From Nageia nagi (taxonomy: Eukaryota; Pinophyta): 64,000 bases of DNA. Below are positions 36,590 through 48,172 of the stretch, one piece after another (within the stretch, counting starts at the first letter, position 1; each line of letters begins with the position of its first letter). Under the pieces are notes generated by a model. The model worked only from the letters and a program-made list of their open reading frames with translations, was not told the origin of the DNA and made no database searches. The position numbers and the translations under genes were made by a program. The DNA is taken from positions 137,082,001-137,146,000 of the forward strand of contig JBITNC010000001.1 in NCBI GenBank assembly GCA_050084985.1. The letters are read 5' to 3'.

Positions 36590-37254
36590 TTGGAAGTAGA
36601 TATACCTTTATTGATAGATAACAATTTACATCATCTACAAAATACATACATACATTCCACACAATTAAACAAGGATGAATTATGTTATTTGCATAAGGAT
36701 ATTCAATCTCCTTCACATCGTTCACATTGGGGCAGTCGTCCCCCATCTTACTTTTGATCTCCTCATGTTTTACATAGATCACAATGGGGCAATTTCCCTC
36801 CATCAAAAAAAAAAAATCATTAAAACATGATTTAGAAATCACACAAACATCAAAATATGAGTAAAAACTAAAATGATCATATCTGATTTTGAAATAAGTT
36901 ATAATATGTTTATTGCATTTCCATGTCTTCCCCTTTTTCCACCTCATATTCGTCCCCCATTATGTTGGAATATTTGAGTATCAGATTATATTCTAACAAT
37001 TCATCAAGGCATATATACTATACATTATCCATGATCACTTCCATACCATTATACAAATATGTTTAATACTTATTGTAAAAGAAATAGTTTATGAAATTAA
37101 TATTCTTATTGACTTTACCAACCTTCATCATGAAATTTTTGAAATTTTGGATGATAAACAAACATGATTATGATACACTTAAGGTTATTACATACTCATA
37201 CACATCTTCACATTTAAATAATCTTAAAATAGTCAAGAATGAGGTGTTACAAGA
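36590..37254 (+). other. Deletion-junction region of element B where pol should be
   Basis: The frame after the second knuckle fades into non-coding AT-rich sequence. No YxDD, RNase H or DDE motif is present. From about 37,255 the sequence matches the 3' UTR of element 4 (61,665 downward on the minus strand), so the missing pol lay between these points. Confidence 0.6.
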
Positions 37255-38100
37255 GCATGATTTCGAGTGAAAGTATTACATGTTCATCCTATTATTCGCT
37301 TCATCTCGAACCCAAGAATCATTTGATAGTTTTATAAAAGAAAAAAGAAAAGAAAGATGAAAAGAGATGACAAAAGTCAAAAGTAAAAAAAAAAAAAAAA
37401 TTACTACATTATATCAATGATTCTTGGGTGATTGCAATATCCTCTACTAGGGCTATGGACGCTTGACTGGTAGTAGAGCAAGGTTGTAGCGGGATCGAGG
37501 GGTTAATCCTCATCAAGGATATGGATGCCTGTCTGGCAATGGGGCATACCTTACGAGTGGCGACATGTCCATATTGGTTAGCAACCTTCTTTCATATGGA
37601 CCTTTGTACGTTTCATATGGATGAACTAGCTTATATATTTTATGCTCTTGTGACATTTAGTTTGAGATTGTCTAGAGATGGAAATGAACATCATTGCACA
37701 CGCATGAGTCTATGATAATTTTGAGAACATCATGACTTTATTTTATATCATCTAAAGAAGAAAAAATCTAATGGTGATTGGTTAATATGGTCAAATTGAA
37801 TATTATGATCATTACATTTCTTCATCATCCCATGCCTCCATCCCATACTATTTATTATTACATAGTAATTAATAACACACTTATATTTATCAATGCCTTG
37901 ATGAGTTTATTAGTTTATCTCTCTAAATACTCAATACACCCTATGTCCATTCCTTTGTTATACTCTTTTCATATTAACATCCACCATCCCCCCCACACAT
38001 TATATTATATCAACTTTCATATTTTATTATCCAACATCCATATATTTCCCAATCCATCTTTACCAATTGTTAAATTGGAGGTGCTTCCATATTATTTGAG
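37255..38100 (+). other. 3' UTR of element B, block shared with element 4
   Basis: About 37,255-37,520 is homologous to the complement of 61,440-61,665. Landmarks are AATGATTCTTGGGTGATTG, ATATCCTCTAC, and GAGCAAGGTTGTAGCGGGAT. Small ORFs at 37,521 and 37,778 have no domain. Confidence 0.75.
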
Positions 38101-38445
38101 AAAAAGAGCGAGTAATTGCTCTCCCCATTAATATGGGAGTCAACATTGTTGTTGTTAAAACCTTTTGCTTCTATTCTTATCTACAAGTTTAAGCAAGAAA
38201 TTGCCCTTAGTGGATTGATAAAGTCAACCCTAGAACATTGTTAAATTTTATAGCTTCCATTATTCTTTGGGATCGAGAATAAGAAATTATTCTCCCCATT
38301 GAATTGGAAGTCAATGTTCTTTTCCTATCATATCCCATCCATTTCAACTCCCTAGAACATCATTAGAAAGCTTCCGTCATTCCTTGGGATCGAGAGTAAG
38401 AAATTGCTCTTCCCTTTGAATTGGAAATTGATGTTCTTCTTCCCT
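38101..38445 (+). repeat. Diverged tandem repeat, about 117-165 bp x 3 (element B 3' UTR)
   Basis: Units centre on TTGGGATCGAGAATAAGAAA, then TCTCCCCATTGAATTGGAAG (38,267 and 38,384, spacing 117), with a weaker unit at 38,106. The array is homologous in inverse orientation to the three units at 60,759-61,118 in element 4. Confidence 0.75.
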
Positions 38446-40185
38446 TTCCATTCATTATCATCTACCCATAAATTAAATGTGTGTCACATCTTGTTCCATA
38501 TCCTTTGTACATATTATCATAAAATAAAAAGTATTAGTAGCCAAGTTTGGTAAATGATACAATCTAATACTGCAATTTTTCAAATCATTATCCTTAAATT
38601 TGAAGATATTTAATAATATCAAAATCAAAATTTAAAAAATAAAAATACAATAATAATCCCATATGTATTTAATGGGATAATTGTTATCGTCATATTCCTC
38701 ATCATGAATCTTTGATGATATCAAATTATAAACAATTCCATCTTGAAATCTTTGATAATGATTTTTGCAAGAAATGATAATGAAATGCATTCTGCTAGGG
38801 CAAATAGTAGAATTATCAAACATTAAACTATTATCTACTTTGAAAAGACTTCATGTCGCATACATGCTAATGGCAAAGAGCCTATGGAATAAAGTGTTCC
38901 ATGAAATAGCATATGTAGGCAAGCATGAGTACCTAGTAAGGTGTAGAACTTGTTTTCAAAATACTTTAATTGCAAAAATTCAAAAAGTTTATGTTTGATT
39001 ATAATTTGGGGAAAATATGATTGTCCATGACCCAAAGCAAATCATTTGCTTCTACCATCAGCCAATAAAATCAAGATTTAAAATATTCATACATAAGTTG
39101 ATAAACTCAAGTGTACGAGTCTTGACTTAACCACTTACCAACCTCAAGTATATTATCACCTACTTATGAGTCTAGTGGTATTTGTATAAGTCTACAATGA
39201 TAACATAATAGTTTGTTTGTATCTTCTTAAGATACATGACTATGTTTGCTCACCACATCATGCCATTAAAAAAATAATAATAATAACCAAATAAACATGC
39301 AAACTCGATCATAAATAATTTCATCATGAATCCTTGATAGGACAAATAACATTTATTGTTTATGATCTTACAATGAATCACGAACTTCCTAGTTCAAATT
39401 GTATGTCATGTTATGCATGTTTAGTCATCACTTATTGTTATACATATTCAAGAAACCCTAGTCATCAAAAAACATGATTCCAATGATTTTTGTAAAACCT
39501 ACCTTTATAGAGTAAAATATAATAATCAAAATTCAAATTAGTGCACATAAAGGGGACTTCATGCCATATACCTAACTCAGCTCCACACATTCCCTTGGGA
39601 TAAACACAAGACACCCATGTAATGATATATGGAAACAAGCCTTTAGTACCTAGTTGGTGCACAGCCAATGTGTGTTCAAAATACTTCAATTACAAAGCTC
39701 AAGAAATAATACTTGGATAATTGGGGTAAATACAATTTCCCATGACCTAAAATAAAACCTTATATTCACCTATAAATGATTGAAACAATAAGGTTAGAAT
39801 CATTTGTACATTCATCTTACTTGTTCACTAGCTAATATATATTAGTTTTTTGAACAGTCTATCATCATCATCACTGACATCATTAGTCAGTTTAAAAGGG
39901 GTCATAATGCTAAGAAAAGCACCACAATCAAAGTAAGCCCGAGATCACATAGCAAGACCATGGCTACATCTCTCTTAAAATGTACCCAAAACATTGTTAA
40001 TTACAAAATTGAAAGTCATATGTCTACTCACGATTAAGGTAATTAGGATTGCCTATAACCTAAAATAAGATATTTATGCTCAATATGATTCTAAAAGACT
40101 TATGCAAAAGATCATCATGAAACCCATTCTACTGGGTCAAAAGCAGAGAAAAATGAAAGATGACTTGTATATACAAAACAAGCTT
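38446..40185 (+). other. 3' UTR of element B with older diverged repeat units
   Basis: Non-coding. Segments near 38,860-39,000 and 39,545-39,770 resemble each other (a CATG-rich block, then TTCAAAATACTT, AATTGCAAA, and later a CCATGACC block), suggesting very old tandem units. No ORF of substance. Confidence 0.5.
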
Positions 40186-40470
40186 CCTATCACATACTCG
40201 CTTTGGCATGTAGAGACAAACTAGAGTCTTGTCACGCAATTGCCATAAACAGCACACAGTATGGAAATAAACATAAGTGAAGTTTTGATATACAACATCA
40301 TTATCTCAAAATTGTATACATCAAATAAGCTTACCATCACATACTCGTTTCGGCATGCATAGACAAACTAGAGTCTTGTCATGCAACTACCATAAATAGC
40401 ACACAGTATGGAGATTGACACAAGAGTAGTTTTGATGTATTACAATATCATTGTCAAAATGTATCAATTG
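40186..40470 (+). repeat. Tandem duplication, about 141 bp x 2 (element B 3' UTR)
   Basis: 40,186-40,326 and 40,327-40,470 share AGACAAACTAGAGTCTTGTC, AGCACACAGTATGGA and TCACATACTCG. A weaker third unit lies near 40,780-40,900. Confidence 0.9.
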
Positions 40471-40533
40471 CAAAAGTTAAAAAATCATATTCAGCCATGG
40501 AAAGGGCTATCCTCATGACAACACCAGATGATG

Positions 40534-40534
<1 letters not shown>

Positions 40535-40568
<34 letters not shown>
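40535..40568. repeat. (AT)17 microsatellite
   Basis: An uninterrupted AT run in the 3' UTR of element B. Confidence 0.95.
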
Positions 40569-40569
<1 letters not shown>

Positions 40570-40689
40570 CAAGTTTTGATTCAGAGAAGCTATAATTATA
40601 TCCTACTAAAAGATCTTAAGCTTTATACGAAAGAAGATTTTGATGATATTTCTTAAAAATATTGTTAACATTTACAAATATCAAAGGAG

Positions 40690-41107
40690 ATAAAAGGTGA
40701 TGTATCATTGTTACAGGAGATCATCTTGAAACCCCATTATCGAGACAAAGGACAACACCATCAAACTCATATACTAAAGAGGACTTATATGGTACATGTG
40801 TGCTTAGACATTCAAAATGACATAATAGAAATGTCATGCAACTATCACACAAGCTCAACACATTGTCATACCAAAAACAGTCACTTCTGAAGTATATTCA
40901 AATTTGTTTTCAAAACTACATCAAATGTAAAATGAAAACACATTTTATCATAATTTGATAAATCAAAATTTTGATTCATTTAAGAAATTGAGTCAAAACT
41001 TATATCATAAAAAAGTGATAACAAATAATCAAGTGACAAAGCTTCTCATTCTATATTTTTGAAATTATCAACTGCATTTTCGGTTAATAATTCAAAACAT
41101 GGCAAAA
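40690..41107 (+). other. Pre-LTR block of element B shared with element 4, with degenerate polypurine tract
   Basis: Homologous to the complement of 58,879-59,160: GGAGATCATCTTGAAA, GACAAAGGACAACACC, ATGTCATGCAACTATCACAC. It ends AACATGGCAAAA directly before the LTR, where element 4 has AAAAAAGGGGCAAAA. The polypurine tract is therefore degraded. Confidence 0.8.
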
Positions 41108-41949
41108 TGTAGACACCTAAAAATGTCCCCTTATTAACTAGTAAACATTTGAATAATCATAACTCTTTATACAAGCCTCAAACAAGCTTGAAAACTCCAT
41201 TATTGGATAGCTCTCATTGAGTACATGCAAAACATGACCCCTTTTCGATAAAAATTGACTATTTGGTGGTCATGTTAATATTGTTATAAAAATTGAAAAC
41301 CAGTCATCGGTGACCCAAAACAAACGCCGATGTTTTGAGATGATCACCGGTGTCCACCTAGCAATCGCTGGTGACTCTGTAACAGCCGAATAGAAGCCAA
41401 AATAGTGAGAGAAAGTTGAAACATTTTGACTTTCCAAGATGAGGTGGATAGAGGGGGTCAGTTACGACCTACGATGGCTTTTCACTTCCTCTTACTAGCC
41501 TTTAAACATCTCACCCAAAATCTATAAATACAAGCTAATACAAAGTAAATGGAAGAGGATCTTGACCTATTTTTGAAGTAGGGTAATGCTACCAAAATCT
41601 TGTGAGCTCATACCTTTTATTATTTTATGTTAGCTTCAATTTAATATATGTCATACATAGATGCTTTGATGTTATTGTCTTTTGCATATGTGTAGGATTT
41701 ACAAGTTGTCCATATCAAGGAGAGAAGCAAGCAAATCAAAAACAATGAAGATCTAACAACTTCATTTTGGCAAATGGCATTTGTAATAAAGTCCCTTCCA
41801 AGGGAAAATTCTAGTTTGAGTTGAAAATTAATATCAATTTACAATTATAACATTTCTATCTATTTTACATAATTTGAGGTTCAGTGAAGATTTAAGAATA
41901 ATTTGTATTTCATGTTATTCTACATTCCAACTTTATTTTCACTGCAATA
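41108..41949 (+). repeat. 3' LTR of element B (842 bp)
   Basis: Starts TGTAGACACC and ends CACTGCAATA, one base from the CACTGCAACA of the 5' LTR. The 10-base length difference equals the missing GAGTGGTCAC near base 125. TATA box at about 41,522. Confidence 0.95.
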
Positions 41950-41954
41950 GGAAG
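41950..41954. repeat. Target-site duplication of element B, right (GGAAG)
   Basis: Follows the 3' LTR directly; equals 30,537-30,541. Confidence 0.92.
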
Positions 41955-42440
41955 ATACACTACTTGTACCCATTTTCTTGAGAGCACTCCCATAGAAATA
42001 TCGCACCTTTATGATGATATTGAACATCCTAAGGCAACCAACTAACTTTTAAGAGTTGGTAAATATGTTGCAATAAGAAGAAGCTTATCATGCAACCTTC
42101 CATGAAGAAGAACAAGCTATGGTATCCAATAAAAGAGGCAAGAAACCCTTCCAATAGAAAGGTAAAGGCAAAACTTTCCAACAATCCAATGATAACTAGC
42201 AAAAAAGTTGCATGATATGTGGAAAGAAAGGGCATGAATTATAGGATTACTGGTAAAATTCTTTTACTCAAGGCTCTTCAAGCAATAAGAATCCAAAATA
42301 AAAAGGGAAAACCCTTAGAATAAGTGGGAGTGGAAACAAAGATGACCAAAATGAAGACAACAATAAGGAAATATTGTCAATGATGTTGATCAAGTGATTG
42401 AAGATGTTAGCAATCTCACCTTTGTTCATCAAGAGAACCC
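41955..42440 (+). pseudogene. gag: Copia gag, C-terminal part and zinc knuckle
   Basis: The copia gag frame resumes after the element B insertion: KYRTFMMILNILRQ and ELVNMLQ are typical of the capsid C-terminal helices. Further on, SCMICGKKGHEL (about 42,203-42,240) is the CX2CX4H nucleocapsid knuckle; the fourth ligand is lost and a stop lies inside it. Several stops follow. The join to 30,541 is in frame when one GGAAG copy is counted, which shows that B inserted into a then-continuous gag. Confidence 0.85.
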
Positions 42441-45400
42441 TCTAGTCTCTTCCACTTGGTATATTGATTCTAGTGCTTCCAAGCACATGATTAGCTGAAA
42501 GGATTGGTTTTCTTCCTTGGATGATAATGCAAATCCTAGTCAAGTTCAACTAGACAATGATACATCCATGATGTTGAAGGTAGGGGTGATGTTCATGGCC
42601 AACTTGGAAGAATAGATATCAGTTCAAAGAGGTTTTGTATGTGCCAATGCTCAAAAATAACCTCTTCACAGTTATCCAGATGCTGAAAAAAATATAAAAG
42701 TGGAGTTTGATACTATGAATGAAGCAAACATCCCATGATGTTGAATGTAGGGGTGATGTTCATGGCCAACTTGGAAGAACAAATATCAGTTCAAAGAGGT
42801 TTTATATGTGCCAAAGCTCAAAAAGAACCTCCTCTTAGTTATCCAGATGCTAAAAAAAAATATGAAAGTGGAGTTTGATACTATGAAAGGAGAAAACATT
42901 TACTTTATTTATGATAAGTTCAAAGGATGCCAAATCATAGCAAAATCAAAAGGAAATGGGAGAATGTTCCTACTTGATGTTGTAGCTTCCAATAATTAGA
43001 CACTTAATGTTCATGTTGCATATGTCACCACTCTTTGGTACCATAGATTTGGGCATATGAATCCAAACTGCCTAATCACTTTGCAAAATAAGGATATGGT
43101 ATGTGGTCTCATACTTCTCCTACTATTGTTTTTTCTACTTACATAGCAGAAAAATAACATGGAATCCCACTCAATGATAGCATACATTATGCTAAAGAAC
43201 CTCTTGATATGATCCATACTTATCTATATGGTCCCATCTGGGCTAGTGTTTCTAGCCTCAGATACTTCTTGTTATTTGTTTATGACTACTCTAGAAAAAT
43301 GTTGATGTATTTCTTGAAGACAAAGGATCAGACATTTTCCTATTTCAAGGAATTCAAGGTACTTATGGAGAAGCAAACTTCTCATGACATCCATGTTCTC
43401 TACTTAGATCAAGGGAGAGAATACTTATCAAATGCATTTTTGCATTTATGAAGCAACATGCAACTCAAAGATAGTTGACCACATCCTACACACCACAACA
43501 AAATGGAGTTTATGAACGATAAAATCAAACCATTATAGAAATGGCAAGAAGCATGTTGAAAGATGCAAAAATGGATGGAGATATTTGGGCTGAAGAAGTG
43601 AATACTACCACATGTCTATTGAATAGGGAACCTAAAAAATCTCTTGATGGGATGACACCTGAAGAAGCATGCTTAAGAGAGTGACCAAATATATCACATC
43701 TTTGAGTGTTTAGTTGTATTGCCTACATGCATATTCCTAAGGAGAAATAAAAGAAGATTGATAAAAAATTGAAAAGGTGCATTCTTTTTCGGTATGATAT
43801 TGAATCCAAAGAGTATAGAGTCATGGATCATACTAATCAAAAGAATTATATCAATAGAGATATGATCTTTGATGAGTCTAGTGAATCCTAAACTAGTCCA
43901 CCTGTAGAGGTACCTAAACCTGATAATGGTCCCATAATCAATTATGATGATAAGAATGATGAGAGAGAACCTTCAGTTGTGAACTTGCCACCTCAAATAC
44001 CTAAGTGGTACTAGAAGACACTGAAGGATTCAAAATTGATTACTCCACTAGATACCTTGACTTCTAGAGAAAGGACATGTAGCATGGCTTGTGAAGAAGT
44101 GAATTTGGTATGAGCATAGTTGTAAATACACAAAATGGTTCATGAAGCTATTAAGATACCATATTATAAGTCAATCATGCATGCTCAATATGATGCATTA
44201 ATGACAAATGGTACATGGAAGTTGGTAGATCTTCCACCAAGGAATGCAAATGGGTATTCAAAACCAAGTACAAAGTTGATGGTACACTCGATAAGCATAA
44301 GGCCTGATCCATTTCCAAAGGGTATGCTTAATAAGAAGGTATTGACTATGTGGAGACTTTTGCTCCTACAACCAAGATGAAGACCATTAGAATTGATTTT
44401 GCAATGGTAAGTTAATTTGGTTAAATATTCCATCAAATGGATGTCAAGAGTGCCTTCTTGAATGGAGACTTAGACTAAGAAGTCTACATGCAAGAACCAA
44501 AATATTTGTGATTGATCCAAGGAAAATAAAAGTGTGTAGATTGATCAAGTCTTTGTATTATTTGAAACAGGATCCTTGAGCTTGGTACATAAAAATTGAT
44601 TTCCATCTACTACAACATGACTTCAAGAGAAGTCTTCATGATCTTAACCTCTACCTTCGACAACATGGAGAGGAGATTGTCATAGTTATAGTTTATGTCA
44701 ATGATATGGTTATCACAAGCAGCATTGAGGAGTCGATCATATCTTGAAAAGATGACCTCAAACAATCATTCAACATGATCAAACTTCATTTACTTCACTA
44801 TTTCTTTACATTAGAGGTCTAAAAGATGTAGGGATGGATATTTGTTTCATAGATGAAGTGCACTAAGAAGTATTTGAGAAATTTAGGATGACATAATGTG
44901 ACCCAATGTCCATGCTAATTAAACTAGGTTTACATTTTTTACACCATGATTGTTCTCCACTAGTAAATGCAAGTCTCTACCATTAGCTAATTGGAGGGTT
45001 AATTTACCTAGCATACACCTGGTTGAATATTTTCTATCATTAACTCTCCTTTAAGATTTATGCATGAATCAAAGAATGCCCATTGGATTGTGACAAAGCA
45101 TGTTTTGAGGTACATCCATGGCACTAATGATTACAACCTAGAGTAAAATAAGAATGATAAGTTCATATTATCTGGATACATGGATACAAATTATGTATGA
45201 TCCTTGGATGATGGAATATCAATGATAGGATATGTGTTCTTCCTTGGATCTAGACCAATTTCATGGGATAGTAAGAAGCAAAGCATCACATCCAATTCTA
45301 CCATAGATTCAAAATACCATGCTATAGGAGATACTATTTATGAAGCAATATGGTTATGTCATATTTTGATAGACATAGAATTCCACAAATACAAGCCACA

Positions 45401-45645
45401 ATTTTGCATTACAAAAATAAAGGTGTATTGAAACTAGTTCAAAATTCTTATTTTCACAAGAGTACCAAACACATTGAGATACAAGTGCACTTCATTCATG
45501 ATCACCTTTCATTACACAACATTCAACTCCAATACATTTCCACAAAATAGCAAATTGCATATGTCTTCACCAAATCTCTTGATAGTGCAAAGTTTGAATA
45601 CTTTTAGAGCTTCCTCTCATCTCTACTAAAGACCTAATGTATTAT
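42441..45645 (+). pseudogene. pol: Copia pol relic (protease, integrase, reverse transcriptase, RNase H)
   Basis: Domains in copia order, in several frames. Protease: STWYIDSSASKHM (42,457-42,489), where the catalytic DSG is DSS. GAG-pre-integrase: LWYHRFGHMNPNCL (from 43,033). Integrase core: IHTYLYGP (first catalytic Asp position now Tyr), YLDQGREY (second Asp kept, about 43,401), then QNGVYER. Reverse transcriptase: SLYYLKQDPXAWYIKID (44,549) and VYVNDMVITS (44,691-44,720), where the YVDD box is YVND. RNase H: RPISWDSKKQS and EAIWLCHILID (45,250-45,375), then HIEIQVHFIHDHL. At least three catalytic residues are lost besides many stops and shifts, so it cannot be active. Confidence 0.9.
42566..42905 (+). 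repeat. 167-bp tandem duplication inside copia pol
   Basis: 42,566-42,732 and 42,733-42,905 are near-identical (CATGATGTTGAA, GGGGTGATGTTCATGGCCAA, GTGGAGTTTGATACTATGAA). The 167-base offset is not a multiple of three, so it shifts the frame between the protease and the GAG-pre-integrase domain. Confidence 0.92.
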
Positions 45646-45651
45646 GGGGGG
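45646..45651 (+). promoter_or_regulatory. Copia polypurine tract (G6)
   Basis: ATTATGGGGGG directly before TATTAGAATAA, the 3' LTR start. The LTR start is TA here, where TG is usual. Confidence 0.7.
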
Positions 45652-45848
45652 TATTAGAATAAATAATACATTGGTTCATTAGGTATCTACATATTTAATA
45701 AATACATTAGTATTTATACTAATGTCTCATATTTTTAAAATTAGGGTTTATGGTTAATTACATTATCTCTATGAGAATGTAACTCCCTCTTCTCTATTAT
45801 ATTTAAACCCTTCTCATTAATGGAATGTTTAATTCTATCTTCTCTCCA
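45652..45848 (+). repeat. 3' LTR of the copia element (197 bp)
   Basis: Starts TATTAGAATAA after the G-run and ends TTCTCTCCA. From its base 32 on it matches the 5' LTR. Beyond it the sequence returns to repeat D (TCAAATTTGAAGACTTGCAC). Confidence 0.9.
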
Positions 45849-48172
45849 ATCAAATTTGAAGACTTGCACATAGCCAACTAAAATCAATAGAAGATTATAT
45901 CTTTATTTTATTCAACTGAAAAGCTATATCTAGTTGGAGATCACACCCTATTTTGAAGAATATGGTTCCAACAAAAGTTTTATTTAAACAAATACTCTCA
46001 AATACCACAATCAACTATATAAATCCAATAATTGCAACCATTGATCCTTGACATAATTCACATATACACTATATACAAACTTGGAACTTCATCCCAAGCC
46101 AACCAAATTTGGTATTATAAAATGAATAGGAATGAGAGTGAGATATATAAAATATCAATGAGTCTACTAGCAATACTACTTTCCAACAAGCCTAAAATAT
46201 AATAGCACCTTCATGTAAGTTAGTAATATGCAAAATGAAATTCCATAATTACCATGTTTCATAATGACATGCATACCTACTATGATAAAATGCCCAATAA
46301 TATAAATAGTAAAATACCATGATGCCAAGGAGCTAATTATATATATAATGAGATGACATAATGCAAAATTGAATGCCATGCATAAATATAAAAGCTATAG
46401 TATCCATATCAATGCTAGGCATAATGAATATATAAAAAGATAATGGTTATATTATTAACACTCTATCATAATTATCTATAATATATGTCAATCAATGCAA
46501 CCCACACAATGAAGAGGAAGGGACATAACAATTTCATGCTTAATCTTTTCAATGATGAAAACAATAAAACTAAATCCCTTTGTTTGCATTCTAACATCAA
46601 TCCCCAACTTTCATCTTAAGATTCTTGCCACTACACAACCTATATGAACATCAAGTTTGGATAAATTTTAGAAAAAATGTTAAGTTCGAAAGGATCTTCT
46701 ACATGTGACTCATACAAACCCTAATGCTATTATACAATAGCTCAAGATTCAATCAAACCCTACATTCACCCCATGATCAATTTTATAAGAAAAGGAAAAA
46801 TGACCAACATACCATAATTTGAGATAATGATTACTAAATAACATGCTATGATTTGAAATAATATGTTTATCATTCCATATGAATACCATGATTAAAATAT
46901 GTATCTATGATTATGCTTTTGAAACCATTCATCATATGATATGCAATGAAAACCCCAATATAATTTCTATTTATGGAATATTCTAAAACACAGTAGAACA
47001 GAAAGCTTACTAATAATTTACCTTAATATGCTTTCCTATTATTAGGTGCTAAGTTTCTTAGCCATGAATTTGAAGCCCTTGAATTCCCACAAAGTCTACT
47101 ATTAAAACCCTCAAAATCCCATAAGGTTTCTTACCTAAAAAACCTATGAATGCCCTTTATTTCATATCTATCTACTACAATGAGAAGAGGACAGGGAGTA
47201 GTCTTCAGTTAAAATACAAAATGGTAAAGCTTCACTACATATTAGAGATAGAGATGGCATCAAAATCCCTTGAAACCATTACCTACCATGTGAATTCCAA
47301 GAAATCCACCTCAATATTGCTACAATGAGCTACCACATCATAATGGTAGTGAAATAAACATAAACCTTATGCCTCTAGTTTCTATGGAGTTTGATGCAAA
47401 GTGAGTATAGCAAGGTGTCATGGTAGCTAGCATTCTCCAACAAGGCCCCCAATAATTCAAATGACCTAGGGTTTTCTATCCACTTAAGTTTTATTCTAAT
47501 TTATTTAATGATATAAGGAAATTTAAATACCTATCTTTCCAAGGTTAGACCAACATTGCTAAAGACAAATAAATTGAATACCCACTCCACCAAACATAAC
47601 TTGGCTAGTACCTAGATTAGTTGAATTTAAAATATTGACTTCCAATACACCCTGACTTGAGTGCTTTATCAATTAAATGCTCAACACAATACTTGATCCT
47701 CTACCATGGTGAGGTAGGTATCACATGGATTCTATATCATGAGTCCCTTATCATTTAATATTGTTAGGAGGAAGTGCTAGACCTCATAGAAGAATATTTT
47801 AAACAAGCATAAATCCTTTATTATTCTATCAAATGAGAAATTGTCCATTAGGATTCATACAATACATTCCTTCCTAGGCTAGTATAGCAAGGTGAATGCA
47901 AGATCAAGAACAATAAGGTGAAAATTTAAACATAGTAGGCTTTAATAATCAAACTAGAAACCTCAGCTATGACTAGCATTATTGCAAGTCCAAAAGTATT
48001 CAAATATCCCAATACCTAGTTGACATAACATTTATTTGAGCTAAGTATTCAAATACTCAATGATGTGATTGAATACTTAGCCAATATTTTAAATAACATT
48101 TAAACCTAATCCTAATTTAATAAAAATTTAACTAAATGCAAGTGAAAGAATATTACAAAGGAAGATGATAAC
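45849..48172. repeat. Repeat family D, copy 2, right part
   Basis: Collinear with about 10,286-12,600. Shared blocks include GGAGATCACACCCTATTTT, TACCATGATTAAAATATGTA and CTTGAGTGCTTTATCAATTA. No frame is conserved between the copies. Confidence 0.82.

Larger units (their letters stand above)
30542..41949 (+). mobile_element. Element B: Ty3/gypsy element with gag-pro but no pol
   Basis: An 11.4-kb element flanked by GGAAG. Order: 5' LTR, primer site, 1.44-kb leader, one long gag-pro frame, then directly a 3' UTR of about 3.8 kb with tandem repeats, a poor polypurine tract and the 3' LTR. Reverse transcriptase, RNase H and integrase are absent, apparently by deletion between about 36,600 and 37,250. 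The 3' UTR is homologous to that of the integrase-bearing element 4. LTRs differ by few substitutions plus one 10-base deletion, so this is among the younger insertions here. Confidence 0.95.
28323..45848 (+). mobile_element. Ty1/copia element, itself split by gypsy element B
   Basis: LTRs of about 166 bp (5', truncated at its start) and 197 bp (3') bracket a tRNA-Met-type primer site, a 1.6-kb leader, gag, and a pol relic in the order protease, integrase, reverse transcriptase, RNase H, which defines Ty1/copia. Gag is interrupted at 30,541 by element B and resumes at 41,955. Without B the copia element is about 6.1 kb. It lies inside repeat D. Every coding segment carries stops or shifts. 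Confidence 0.92.

Noticed and set aside
43011-44436. Minus-strand ORFs 43,011-43,217 and 44,185-44,436
   Set aside because: Complement shadows of the copia pol relic.
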